Assembly (NCBI GenBank): GCA_046154125.1
Contig: JBJXEJ010000188.1
Coordinates: forward strand, 1 to 41,552
Length of the DNA stretch: 41,552 nt
Direction: 5' to 3'
DNA from: PBB1 sp046154125
GTDB lineage: Bacteria > Pseudomonadota > Gammaproteobacteria > Burkholderiales > Burkholderiaceae_C
The notes below the pieces were generated by a model. That model was not told the DNA's origin. It saw nothing but the letters and a program-made list of their open reading frames with translations, and searched no databases. Positions 25,714 through 32,986 of this stretch are shown one piece after another. Each line of letters opens with the position of its first letter. Within the stretch, counting starts at the first letter, position 1. The position numbers and the translations under genes were made by a program.

Positions 25714-26817
25714 CTACTTCCCGGCCTTGAAGCTGGTGAACACCCGCGTCTGTACCCGCCGAATCGGCTGCGGAACGCTGTCAGGCGCCGCCATCAGCTT
25801 CTTGTCGGCATCGCTCAGGAAGATCGTGGTGTTCTCGGCCACGTCCTTCTTGACGAACTTCAGCGACGCCGCATTCGGGTTCGCGTAGAAGACCTTGTTG
25901 GTCAGCGACGCGTGCACCTCCGGCCGCAGGATGTAGTTGATGAACAGGTGCGCGTTCTCGACATTCTTGGCATCCTTGGGGATCGCCATCGTGTCGAAGA
26001 ACAGTGTCGAGCCGCCCTTCGGTACCAGTGCCAGGATCTCGAATTTTGCTTTCGCCTCGATCGCGCGGGCGCGGGCGATGTTGATGTCGCCCGAATAACC
26101 CATCACCGCGCACACCGAGCCTGCCGCGAGGTCGTTGATGTAGCCCGACGACGAGAAGCGGGTGACATAGGGGCGGGCCGCCTTCAGCACCTTCGCTGCG
26201 GCGTCGTAGTCTGCCGCCTCGCGGCTGAACGGCGGCTTGCCGGCGTAAAGCATCGCGATCGGCAGCACCTCGGAGGCCGAATCGAGGAAGTTGACGCCGC
26301 AGCCCTTCAGCCTGCTCGCGTACTTCGGATCGAACAGCAGGCTCCAAGCGTTGTCGGGCATGGGCAGGTCGCCCAGTGCGGCCTTGACCTTGACGGTGTT
26401 GATACCCACTGCGATGTAGCCCCACAGCCAGTCGACCAAGTGCTCGTTGCCCGGATCGACCTTCGCCAGTTGCTCGAGCAGCCCTTTGTCGAGGTTGCCC
26501 CAGTTGGTGAGCTTGCTGCGGTCGAGCTTCTGCAGCAGGCCGCCCTCGATCTGCATCTTGGCGAAGTGCGCCCCGGGCACGACGATGTCATAGCCGGTCT
26601 TGCCGGCGACCAGCTTGGCGTGCAGCACCTCGTTGTTGTCGTAGTTGTCGTAGTTGACCTTGATGCCTGTCTCTTTCTCGAAATTCTTGATGGTGTCGTC
26701 GGCGATGTAGTCCGACCAGTTGTAGATATTGAGCACCTTCGAGTCGGCAGCAATGGCGCTGCCGAGAGCCGCCAGGCAGGCCAGGGCGACGCCGAATTTC
26801 TTGAAGTGACTGCGCAT
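25714..26817 (-). CDS. PotF/PotD-like periplasmic polyamine-binding protein
   Basis: A 367-residue ABC-transporter substrate-binding protein. Signal peptide MRSHFKKFGVALACLAALGSAIAADS, then VLNIYNWSDYIADDTIKNFE, the classic start of mature PotD/PotF, and GYDIVVPGAHFAKMQ, LGDLPMPDNAWSLLFDPKYA and VMGYSGDINIARARA. Length matches PotF (about 370), and putrescine is a likely ligand. No permease or ATPase genes are next to it, so it must serve a transporter encoded elsewhere or act in sensing. Start chosen at the ATG beginning the signal peptide. Confidence 0.9.
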   Translation of the reverse strand: MRSHFKKFGVALACLAALGSAIAADSKVLNIYNWSDYIADDTIKNFEKETGIKVNYDNYDNNEVLHAKLVAGKTGYDIVVPGAHFAKMQIEGGLLQKLDRSKLTNWGNLDKGLLEQLAKVDPGNEHLVDWLWGYIAVGINTVKVKAALGDLPMPDNAWSLLFDPKYASRLKGCGVNFLDSASEVLPIAMLYAGKPPFSREAADYDAAAKVLKAARPYVTRFSSSGYINDLAAGSVCAVMGYSGDINIARARAIEAKAKFEILALVPKGGSTLFFDTMAIPKDAKNVENAHLFINYILRPEVHASLTNKVFYANPNAASLKFVKKDVAENTTIFLSDADKKLMAAPDSVPQPIRRVQTRVFTSFKAGK

Positions 26818-27030
26818 GACGATGTGATCCTTGTCGTGTCGGGTTGGAATCCAGGGCAACAGCAGACGGTGACCGCCCCGTGGCAGGAACCGAGCTGCCG
26901 TCGAGGCGGCAAATTCTGTACGAGAACCGACCTAACGAGGCCCGTGGCGGTTTCGATGACGCGCGCCGCACTCGGCTACGCTTGCCACCTGTCGTGAACG
27001 CTCGCGACGGTCCCCCCGATGGAGCCGCCC

Positions 27031-27396
27031 ATGTCCCGCCCCCTGCTCGATGAGTCCCGCCAGCACCCGGCCATCCGCGATGCGGTGGCGCACCTGCACG
27101 CCGAGGTGGTGCACAACGTGCAGGCCGCGGCGATGTCGAACGCGGTGCTGGTCGTCGGCATGGCCGGCAACCCGTTCTGCAGACGCGCGCGCAAGGCGCT
27201 CGATGCCGCGGGCGTACCGCATCAGTACCTGGAGTACGGCAGCTACCTCAGCCGGTGGCGCGAGCGCCTGGCGCTGAAGATGTGGACCGGGTGGCCGACC
27301 TTCCCGATGGTCTTCGTCAGGGGCGTGCTGATCGGCGGTGCCGACGACCTGGCGAGGCTGATCGCCAGCGGCGAACTGAATCGGCTGCTCGCTTGA
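27031..27396 (+). CDS. Glutaredoxin-like protein with NPFC in place of CPxC
   Basis: A 121-residue protein with a 30-residue N-terminal helix and then a glutaredoxin fold. VLVVGMAGNPFCRRARKALD occupies the active-site strand and helix, and TGWPTFPMVFVRGVLIGGADDL supplies the cis-proline (Pro92) and glutathione-binding GG region, as in monothiol glutaredoxins. The first active-site Cys is Asn47 and only Cys50 remains, so ordinary thiol chemistry and CGFS-type iron-sulfur binding are both unlikely. GGAG lies 6 nt before ATG 27031. The stop overlaps the TTG start of the next gene (TTGA). Confidence 0.83.
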   Translation: MSRPLLDESRQHPAIRDAVAHLHAEVVHNVQAAAMSNAVLVVGMAGNPFCRRARKALDAAGVPHQYLEYGSYLSRWRERLALKMWTGWPTFPMVFVRGVLIGGADDLARLIASGELNRLLA

Positions 27397-28928
27397 ATCG
27401 ACAGCGTCCGGGCTGGCCAGCGCGATCGGCCGCCGTTGCCGTGCTGGCGGGGCTCTGCGCTCCGGCACTCCGTGCGCAAGCCGACACGGTGACGACTCCC
27501 TGCCGCGTGGCGGGTTGGGCCAGCGAGGTCCGTTGCGGTTCGGTGCGTCGACCGCTCGATCCGACGCGACCGAGCGGACCGCAGCTCGACATCCACTTTG
27601 TGGTCGTTCCGGCGATTGCACGCCGCCGCCTGCCCGACCCGGTGTTCCTGCTGGCCGGCGGGCCGGGCCAGAGCGCCATCGCGCTGGCGCCGGCGGTGCT
27701 GCCACTGTTCGCGCGACTGAACAACCGACGCGACATCGTCTTCGTCGACCAGCGTGGCACCGGCCGCTCAGCGCCGCTGGAATGCGAAGACGAGCGCCAC
27801 GCGCCGTTGTCCAAGCCGGCAGACACCGGGGTTCAACTGGCGCAACTGCAAAGCTGCCTGGCCCGGCTGGCGACCACCGCGCCGCTGACTTCGGCCGACG
27901 ACCTGCGCTTCTTCACCACGCCGATCGCAATGCAGGACCTCGATGCGGTGCGCGCCCGGCTCGGCGCCGAGCGCATCAACCTGGTCGGTGCGTCGTACGG
28001 CACGCGGGCGGCACTGGACTACGCACGCCAGTTTCCCGACCGGCTGCGGCGCAGCGTGCTCGACGGCGTGGCGCCACCCGACATGGCGCTGCCGGCCAGC
28101 GGCGGCACCGACACCCAGGCCGCCTTCGACGCGATGCTGGTCGACTGCGAGCGCAGCCCCGGCTGCCATCGCACGCACCCGAATCTGCGCGCCGCTTGGA
28201 TCGGCCTGCTCGCCAGCCTGCCCAAGCAGGTGAACGCCGCCCACCCGCTGACCGGCCGCCGCGAGACCTTCACGCTCGACCGCGACCGGCTGCTCGGCGC
28301 GGTGCGCGGGCCGCTTTATGCGCCGTCGCTGGCGGCCGGGCTGCCGCAGGCGATCAGCGAAGCCGCTCAAGGTCGGTACGAGTCTTTGCTGGGGCTGTCC
28401 TCCGCACTGACCAGCCGGCGCCAGGTGCAACCAGCCATGGGGATGCATTTCAGCGTGGTGTGCGCGGAGGACGGGCCGCTGCTGCCAACCGAGGCGCCGC
28501 CGGTCGCCTCCGAAGCGAGCCCGGCATCGACCGCCGCAGCGTTCGTCGATCACGCTGCGCGCTTGTACCAGCGCGCCTGCGCTTTCTGGCCACGCGGGAC
28601 GTTGCCCGAGGCGTTCTATCGCATCCCGACAGGATCGACCGCAACGCTGCTGCTGAGCGGTGGGCTGGATCCGGCCACGCCGCCCCGCCACGGCGAGCGG
28701 GTGGCACGCACACTCGGGCCTAAGGCACTGCACGTGGTGGTCCCGAACGCGGGCCACGGCCTGATGGGCGTCGGCTGCGTGCGCGACCTGATGTTCCGCT
28801 TCATCGCTGCGGAAGACGATGCCGCAGCAGGGGATCTCGACGCATCCTGCGTGAGCGGTGTCCCGCGACCGCCCGCATTCGAGCCGGTCGATCCCTCTGC
28901 GACCGCCTCCGAAAAGGGCACCCGGTGA
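27393..28928 (+). CDS. Secreted alpha/beta hydrolase (S33/TAP-like peptidase)
   Basis: A 511-residue exported hydrolase. TTG 27393 overlaps the previous stop and gives a proper signal peptide (RSAAVAVLAGLCAPALRAQA). Oxyanion region LLAGGPGQSAI, VDQRGTGRS, nucleophile Ser in LVGASYGTRAALDYA, acid in LLSGGLDPATPP and catalytic His in PNAGHGLMG are all present. The last belongs to the TAP-like C-terminal region. The family cleaves N-terminal residues from peptides or proline-containing substrates. It is translationally coupled to the ABC exporter genes that follow (GTGA at 28925-28928), an arrangement suggesting a shared job in the envelope. Confidence 0.87.
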   Translation: MNRQRPGWPARSAAVAVLAGLCAPALRAQADTVTTPCRVAGWASEVRCGSVRRPLDPTRPSGPQLDIHFVVVPAIARRRLPDPVFLLAGGPGQSAIALAPAVLPLFARLNNRRDIVFVDQRGTGRSAPLECEDERHAPLSKPADTGVQLAQLQSCLARLATTAPLTSADDLRFFTTPIAMQDLDAVRARLGAERINLVGASYGTRAALDYARQFPDRLRRSVLDGVAPPDMALPASGGTDTQAAFDAMLVDCERSPGCHRTHPNLRAAWIGLLASLPKQVNAAHPLTGRRETFTLDRDRLLGAVRGPLYAPSLAAGLPQAISEAAQGRYESLLGLSSALTSRRQVQPAMGMHFSVVCAEDGPLLPTEAPPVASEASPASTAAAFVDHAARLYQRACAFWPRGTLPEAFYRIPTGSTATLLLSGGLDPATPPRHGERVARTLGPKALHVVVPNAGHGLMGVGCVRDLMFRFIAAEDDAAAGDLDASCVSGVPRPPAFEPVDPSATASEKGTR

Positions 28929-29722
28929 TCGTCGTCGAAGGCCTGGCCAAGCGATTCGCGCCCGCACCGCGCAGCCTGGGCGACATCCTGGCGCGACGCT
29001 TGGCGGCGCTCGGCGTGTGCGCAGTGGAGCAGATCAGCTTCAGCGCAGCCGACGGCTGCATCACCGGGCTGCTGGGCCCGAACGGCGCAGGCAAGACGAC
29101 CACGCTGCGCATGCTGGCGGGGCTGATCGCGCCGGACGCGGGACGGATGACGGTGGATGGCATCGATGTGGTGTTGCGCCCGCGCGAGGCGCTGGCGCGC
29201 ATGGGTCTGCTCTGCGACGCGCGCGGGCTGTACCCGCGGCTGACCGCGCGCGAGAACATCGTCTACTACGGGGCGCTGCAAGGTCTGACCCGCGATCGGG
29301 CCGAGGCGCGAGCAGAGCAACTGGCCGACATGCTGGAGCTGAAACCGCTGCTCGACCGCCGCACCGAAGGCTTCAGCCAGGGCGAGCGGATGAAGACCGC
29401 GCTGGCCCGCGCGCTGGTGCACGACCCGGCGAACATCGTGCTGGATGAGCCGACCAATGGCCTCGACGTGCCCGCGACGCGCAGCCTGCGCGATTCGCTT
29501 CGCTTTCTGAGCACGGCCGAGGGCGGCGGCAAGTGCATCGTGTTCTCGACGCACATCATGCAGGAGGTCGAAAGGCTGTGCGACCACGTCGTCGTCGTTT
29601 CGCGCGGCCGCAGCGTCGCCGACGGCAGCGTCGATGAACTGCTGGCGCAGACCGGGCAGACCGATTTCGAGGAGGCGTTCGTGCAACTGGCGTTTCCGGA
29701 GCGCGCCGAGGAGCTTGCGTGA
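28925..29722 (+). CDS. NatA-type ABC transporter ATP-binding protein
   Basis: A 265-residue ATPase. Walker A GPNGAGKTT, Q-loop region LLCDARGLYPRLTARENI, signature FSQGERMKTALARAL, Walker B NIVLDEPTNGLD, and switch His in VFSTHIMQEV. The sequence SLGDILARRL before Walker A and the C-terminal form resemble NatA of the NatAB sodium exporter family. GTG start overlaps the hydrolase stop, and its own stop overlaps the permease start (GTGA). Substrate not determined by sequence. Confidence 0.9.
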   Translation: MIVVEGLAKRFAPAPRSLGDILARRLAALGVCAVEQISFSAADGCITGLLGPNGAGKTTTLRMLAGLIAPDAGRMTVDGIDVVLRPREALARMGLLCDARGLYPRLTARENIVYYGALQGLTRDRAEARAEQLADMLELKPLLDRRTEGFSQGERMKTALARALVHDPANIVLDEPTNGLDVPATRSLRDSLRFLSTAEGGGKCIVFSTHIMQEVERLCDHVVVVSRGRSVADGSVDELLAQTGQTDFEEAFVQLAFPERAEELA

Positions 29723-30882
29723 ACGCTGCCTGGGCCGTTTATGCGAAGGAGATCGTCGACACCTTGCGCGACCGGCGGACCTTGATGGTCGTGCTGTTCA
29801 GCAGCGTGCTGATGGGTCCGCTGCTGCTGGTGGCGTTGTCTGCGCTGCTGGCCAGCTTCGAGATCCGCGCAGAGAGTCGCGTCGTCTACGTCGCCGGGGC
29901 CGATCAGGCGCCCGGCCTGGTCAATTTTCTCGAGCGACAGACCCGCACGGTGAAGGCACCGCCGGCCGACTACGAGGCGCAACTGCGCACTCGCCAGTGG
30001 GCAGATCCCGTCGTGGTCGTCCCGGCAGGCTTCGAGGCTGCGGTGCAGCGCGGCGAGGCGCCGGCGATCGAGGTCGTCAGCGACAGCGGCAACGCCCAGG
30101 CACAGGCCGGTGCCGCGCGCGTGCGGCAGCTGCTGGCGGCCTATTTGCAGGAGCGCGTCACCCTTGTGCTGGCATTGCGCGGAGTGTCACCGGAGGTGCT
30201 GGTGCCGTTCGAGGTGCAGGAGCGCGATCTGGCCAGCTCGCGCACCCGGGCGGCGCAGATCACCGGTGTCCTGCCATTCTTCGTGATCATGGCGGTGCTT
30301 TACGGCGCGCTGAACGCTGCGCTCGACACGACGGCGGGCGAACGAGAGCGGGGTTCGCTCGAACCGCTGCTGATGAATCCAGTGCGGCGCGGATCGCTGG
30401 TGCTGGGCAAATGGGGTGCCGTCGCCAGCGTCGCGGTGCTGATCGCCACGCTGAGCTGCTTGAGTTTCATTCCCGCGCAGTGGCTGCTGCGCAGCGACAA
30501 CCTGCAGGCGATGTTCCAGTACGGGTGGCACGAGGCGCTGGTGTTCCTCGCGGTGCTGCTGCCGTTCGCTGCGGCGATGTCGGCACTGCTGATGGCGATC
30601 GCGATCGGATGCAGGACCTTCAAGGAAGCGCAGGCCAACAGCACCGTCGTGCTGGCAATCGTGTCGCTGCTGCCGTTGGTGCCTGTGTTCGACCAGGGCG
30701 GCGAGTCCCCATGGCACCTCTGGGTGCCGGCGCTGGCGCAATCGACACTGATGGCGCACGTGATGAAGGGCGAGACGCTCGGTGCTGCCGAACTGGGGGT
30801 GCCGGTGGCGGTCTGCGCGCTGATGACCCTGCTGGGGTTGGTCTGGGTGGCGAGCCGACTGAGCGACGCCGCGGTGCGCTGA
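29719..30882 (+). CDS. NatB-type ABC transporter permease
   Basis: A 387-residue ABC-2 permease. First helix after VYAKEIVDTLRDRRTLMVVLFSSVLMG, the characteristic NatB start, then a periplasmic domain of about 140 residues, then a block of five to six helices with ERERGSLEPLLMNPVRRG, the ABC-2 coupling segment. It pairs with the ATPase just upstream. Start GTG 29719 overlaps its stop. Confidence 0.9.
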   Translation: MNAAWAVYAKEIVDTLRDRRTLMVVLFSSVLMGPLLLVALSALLASFEIRAESRVVYVAGADQAPGLVNFLERQTRTVKAPPADYEAQLRTRQWADPVVVVPAGFEAAVQRGEAPAIEVVSDSGNAQAQAGAARVRQLLAAYLQERVTLVLALRGVSPEVLVPFEVQERDLASSRTRAAQITGVLPFFVIMAVLYGALNAALDTTAGERERGSLEPLLMNPVRRGSLVLGKWGAVASVAVLIATLSCLSFIPAQWLLRSDNLQAMFQYGWHEALVFLAVLLPFAAAMSALLMAIAIGCRTFKEAQANSTVVLAIVSLLPLVPVFDQGGESPWHLWVPALAQSTLMAHVMKGETLGAAELGVPVAVCALMTLLGLVWVASRLSDAAVR

Positions 30883-30891
30883 CCCGCACGG

Positions 30892-30911
30892 CATGCCGAC
30901 TTCGCGGCATG
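30892..30911. terminator. 7-bp hairpin after the NatB-type gene
   Basis: CATGCCG (30892-30898), loop ACTTCG, CGGCATG (30905-30911), starting 10 nt after the permease stop. Perfect stem but no T-run. It may separate the exporter operon from the acetyltransferase gene that starts 9 nt later. Confidence 0.4.
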
Positions 30912-30919
30912 ATTCGCCG

Positions 30920-31399
30920 ATGACATCGATGTCCGTTTCGTTTCCGTCCGCGCGGTGGTGCTGGCGCCGCTTCGACAAACTGAGCGTTCATGCGTTGCAG
31001 CATATCCACACGGCGCGCCAGCAGGTGTTCGTCGTGGAACAGCAATGTCCGTACGTCGACGCGGACGGCTGCGACGAACACGCCTTCCATCTGGCAGCCT
31101 GGATGCCGGAACAGCCCGAGCCCGTGGCCTATGCGCGAGTCGTCGATCCGGGATTCAGGTACTCCGAACCATCGATCGGTCGCGTCCTGACGGCAGCATC
31201 CGTTCGCGGCCGAGGACTGGGACGCGAACTGCTACAGCGGGCCGTGGTGCAGACGATCGACTCGTTTCCGGGCCAGGGCATCCGCATCTCGGCACAGAAG
31301 CACCTGGAGGCCTTCTATCGGTCGTTCGGGTTCAGGGGGGTCGGCAAGTGTTATCTCGAAGATGGCATCCCGCACATCGAGATGCTGCGTCCCGGCTGA
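30920..31399 (+). CDS. elaA: ElaA-family GNAT acetyltransferase
   Basis: A 159-residue N-acetyltransferase. HIHTARQQVFVVEQQCPYVD is the ElaA signature, and VRGRGLGRELLQRAV is the acetyl-CoA loop (motif A). ISAQKHLEAFYRSFGFRGVG and the end LEDGIPHIEM are also typical. Substrate is unknown in the family. ATG 30920; ATG 30929 is possible. Confidence 0.9.
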   Translation: MTSMSVSFPSARWCWRRFDKLSVHALQHIHTARQQVFVVEQQCPYVDADGCDEHAFHLAAWMPEQPEPVAYARVVDPGFRYSEPSIGRVLTAASVRGRGLGRELLQRAVVQTIDSFPGQGIRISAQKHLEAFYRSFGFRGVGKCYLEDGIPHIEMLRPG

Positions 31400-31400
31400 C

Positions 31401-31415
31401 CGCGAAGTTTTCGCG
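31401..31415. terminator. Short hairpin between convergent genes
   Basis: CGCGAA (31401-31406), loop GTT, TTCGCG (31410-31415), directly after the ElaA-type gene stop and 24 nt before the stop of the opposing gene. Perfect 6-bp stem, no clear T-run. Confidence 0.4.
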
Positions 31416-31438
31416 CGCCAAAGAGTCCGCTCATCCAA

Positions 31439-31753
31439 TCAGGCCGCGAGACGCGCCAGAGCGCGCTCAACCTCGGTCTGCCAGGGCAGTGCGTGGACGA
31501 TCTCGTTGAGGTGGAGCGCGGCCTGCAGCGTGGGAATCGGCTCGCCATGGGCGTCTAGCAGCATCAGGTTGGTGACCAGACCCATCGGGTCGGCCATCGC
31601 GACGACACCCTGGTGCAGCTGGATCCAGTCCCAGGCCACACCCGCCGTGGCATCACTGCTGACCCGCGCCCACAAGGTTTGCCCGCAGCAAGGGGTGTCG
31701 TACAGGCCTGACTGGACCACGCGGGTATGCATATGGATTAAACGTAAATCCAT
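31439..31753 (-). CDS. 104-residue protein of unknown function divergent from luxR
   Basis: A small soluble protein with SGLYDTPCCGQTLWARV near residues 15-31, a Trp-rich middle (VAWDWIQLHQGVV), VAMADPMGLVTNLMLLDAHG and an amphipathic C-terminal helix. It does not resemble LuxI or RsaM-type repressors. The Cys22-Cys23 pair is notable. ATG at 31751-31753 is preceded by AGGCGG; a second ATG eight codons in (complementary to 31730-31732) is possible. A palindrome covers the first start codon. It shares a 206-bp divergent region and a lux box with luxR, so it probably belongs to the same regulatory unit. Confidence 0.65.
   Translation of the reverse strand: MDLRLIHMHTRVVQSGLYDTPCCGQTLWARVSSDATAGVAWDWIQLHQGVVAMADPMGLVTNLMLLDAHGEPIPTLQAALHLNEIVHALPWQTEVERALARLAA
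31733..31753. promoter_or_regulatory. Palindrome covering the start codon of the 104-residue gene
   Basis: ATGGATT (31733-31739) and AATCCAT (31747-31753) form perfect 7-bp arms around a 7-nt spacer. It is AT-rich within GC-rich surroundings. The start codon lies within one arm, so the mRNA hairpin could hide it. If translation starts at the second ATG (31730-31732), the palindrome would instead sit just ahead, like an operator. Confidence 0.45.
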
Positions 31754-31834
31754 CGTAGAGTCCGCCTGCCACAATAGGGGAGGCCATGCGCGCACTGTCC
31801 ACGGGGGAGCCATCGGTAATACCGCCTTCCAAAA

Positions 31835-31852
31835 GGCAGTCACCGAACTGCC
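31835..31852. repeat. Inverted repeat GGCAGT-N6-ACTGCC
   Basis: Perfect 6-bp arms (31835-31840 and 31847-31852) within the divergent region between luxR and the 104-residue gene. A second small palindrome, CGGTA-A-TACCG, lies at 31814-31824. Either could be a regulator site or an mRNA leader hairpin of the leftward gene. No function assigned. Confidence 0.4.
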
Positions 31853-31886
31853 ATGGATGTCAGTGTGGTCCGGTTTGTCGAGCTTG

Positions 31887-31910
31887 ACACCTGTCAATGT
31901 TTGCAGGTGT
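31887..31910. promoter_or_regulatory. lux box in the luxR divergent region
   Basis: ACACCTG (31887-31893), ten bases, CAGGTGT (31904-31910). It contains ACCTG-N10-CAGGT, the full outer arms of the LuxR-family operator, with perfect two-fold symmetry over 7 bp per side. It is centred 61 bp before the luxR ATG and about 145 bp before the start of the leftward gene. Which direction it activates is not clear: CACACT (complement of 31862-31867) could serve as a leftward -10 at the right distance, whereas the rightward -10 is poor. Confidence 0.8.
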
Positions 31911-31959
31911 GTGAGAGTGAGACAGCGAGAACGGGGCTTTCGGGAGTGATCGGTTTCTG

Positions 31960-32673
31960 ATGCTTCAGAGCGGCTTTTCATCGGTGTTCGAGGCGCAGAG
32001 CCGTGACGATCTCCAGACGGAAATCGTCCGGTTCGCTCGCGGTCTCGGATTCGAAACGGTGTCGGCAACCACCGTGATCGATCACTTTCTCGGCCAGCCT
32101 GAATTCATCTCGCTCGACAACGCGCCAGCCGCCTACCGGGATGCCTTCGACGATGAGAACAATGGCCGCCGCGACCCGGTGATGCAGCACTGCAAGAAAA
32201 AGAGCGTTCCGATCATCTGGGACCAGACCACCTACATTTCGGCTGGCGAGGCTGAAAAGTGGGAGCGGCAGGCGCATTTCGGCTATCGAACCGGCATCGC
32301 CCTGGCGCTGCACATGCCCGAAGGGCGCCACTTCCTGCTCGGCGTCGACCGCGATCGGCCACTGCCTGCAGGGTCGCAGGAGCTCACGCGGATGGTGGCA
32401 GATCTGCAGTTGTTCGCAGTGCTGGCTCAGGATGCGGCGCTGCGGGTGCTGCTGCCGGCGGTTCCAGACGCCACGGCGGTGTCACTGACACCGCGTGAAC
32501 TTGAAAGCCTTCGCTGGACGATGGAAGGCAAGACGGCGTGGGAGGTGGGCAACATCCTCGGCATCACCGAGCGCACTGCCGTGCTCCACTTGAACAACGC
32601 CACGCACAAGCTCGATTGCGTGAACAAGCACCAGGCGGTGCTGAAAGCCTTGCGGCTCAAACTCATACGCTGA
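31960..32673 (+). CDS. LuxR-type quorum-sensing regulator (no luxI nearby)
   Basis: A 237-residue protein with an N-terminal autoinducer-binding domain (about 15-160) and a C-terminal LuxR helix-turn-helix (LTPRELESLRWTMEGKTAWE, then GITERTAVLHLNNATHKL). Of the conserved ligand-pocket residues, Asp72, Pro73, Trp87 and Gly112 are present. The positions matching TraR Trp57 and Tyr61 are Tyr59 and Phe63. The ligand may thus differ from a standard acyl-homoserine lactone. No autoinducer synthase gene was found in the window. It is followed by the lux-box promoter of the peptide operon, its probable target. Confidence 0.93.
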   Translation: MLQSGFSSVFEAQSRDDLQTEIVRFARGLGFETVSATTVIDHFLGQPEFISLDNAPAAYRDAFDDENNGRRDPVMQHCKKKSVPIIWDQTTYISAGEAEKWERQAHFGYRTGIALALHMPEGRHFLLGVDRDRPLPAGSQELTRMVADLQLFAVLAQDAALRVLLPAVPDATAVSLTPRELESLRWTMEGKTAWEVGNILGITERTAVLHLNNATHKLDCVNKHQAVLKALRLKLIR

Positions 32674-32715
32674 CACGCATGCCGCACCGGCTAACGACAA
32701 GCCGGGGCGGACACA

Positions 32716-32769
32716 AGCTGTAAGAGTTGACAGTTACGCCCAAACGGGCGCGCTGCTGAAATTTGGGTG
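32716..32769 (+). promoter_or_regulatory. lux-box promoter of the secreted-peptide operon
   Basis: AGCTGTAAGAGTTGACAGTT at 32716-32735 has the CTG-N10-CAG core, with CTGT/ACAG arms, and by my count agrees with the Vibrio lux-box consensus at 13 of 20 positions. Its centre is 32725.5. A -10-like TGAAAT lies at 32757-32762, giving a start near 32768 and placing the box at about -42.5, the normal LuxR activation position. It sits 72 bp before the precursor ATG. Confidence 0.72.
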
Positions 32770-32787
32770 TGCACACGAAGTGCACCC
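32764..32787 (+). other. Hairpin in the predicted peptide-mRNA leader
   Basis: GTGCAC (32769-32774), loop ACGAA, GTGCAC (32780-32785), flanked by GGGT and CC that can extend the stem with a bulge. It lies at the predicted 5' end of the transcript, ahead of CAGGAG (32795-32800), the ribosome site of the precursor. A 5' stabilising hairpin or translational control is possible. Confidence 0.4.
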
Positions 32788-32806
32788 ACCTCTTCAGGAG
32801 TTTCAC

Positions 32807-32980
32807 ATGCGGCAACTGCCCCTCAACGTCCCGGTGCTTCGTCAATCCCCTGCGCCTGCTCGCATCGACGCTCAGCGCGATGCTCGTCGCGCGGCACCGA
32901 CGGCTCCCCGCGAGCTGGGTGCCGAAGAGTTGCGCCATGTCAGCGGCGCAGGCACACGGCTGCCGAACCGGACCTGGTGA
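32807..32980 (+). CDS. Precursor of a secreted short peptide (double-glycine-type leader)
   Basis: A 57-residue peptide. The strong Shine-Dalgarno CAGGAG lies 6 nt upstream. Residues 1-35 are Arg/Pro/Ala-rich. Residues 36-48 (ELGAEELRHVSGA) match the leader consensus ELxxVSGG/GA cleaved by C39 peptidases: Leu42 at -7, Val45 at -4, Gly47-Ala48 at -2/-1. Only GTRLPNRTW would remain after cleavage. No modification enzyme is encoded nearby, so a linear nine-residue product is expected, with net charge +2 and a terminal Trp. The adaptor and exporter genes follow directly. This is much shorter than a usual class II bacteriocin or microcin, and a peptide signal is as likely. Identity as an exported precursor is inference from motif and context. 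Confidence 0.75.
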   Translation: MRQLPLNVPVLRQSPAPARIDAQRDARRAAPTAPRELGAEELRHVSGAGTRLPNRTW

Positions 32981-32986
32981 GATTCA

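Noticed and set aside
31439..31753. Possibility that the divergent gene is a luxI synthase
   Set aside because: Half the size of LuxI and lacking the conserved Arg, Phe, Trp, Asp and Glu pattern of that family.
32679..32723. 14-codon frame between luxR and the precursor
   Set aside because: No ribosome site, and it ends within the lux box; no conserved feature.
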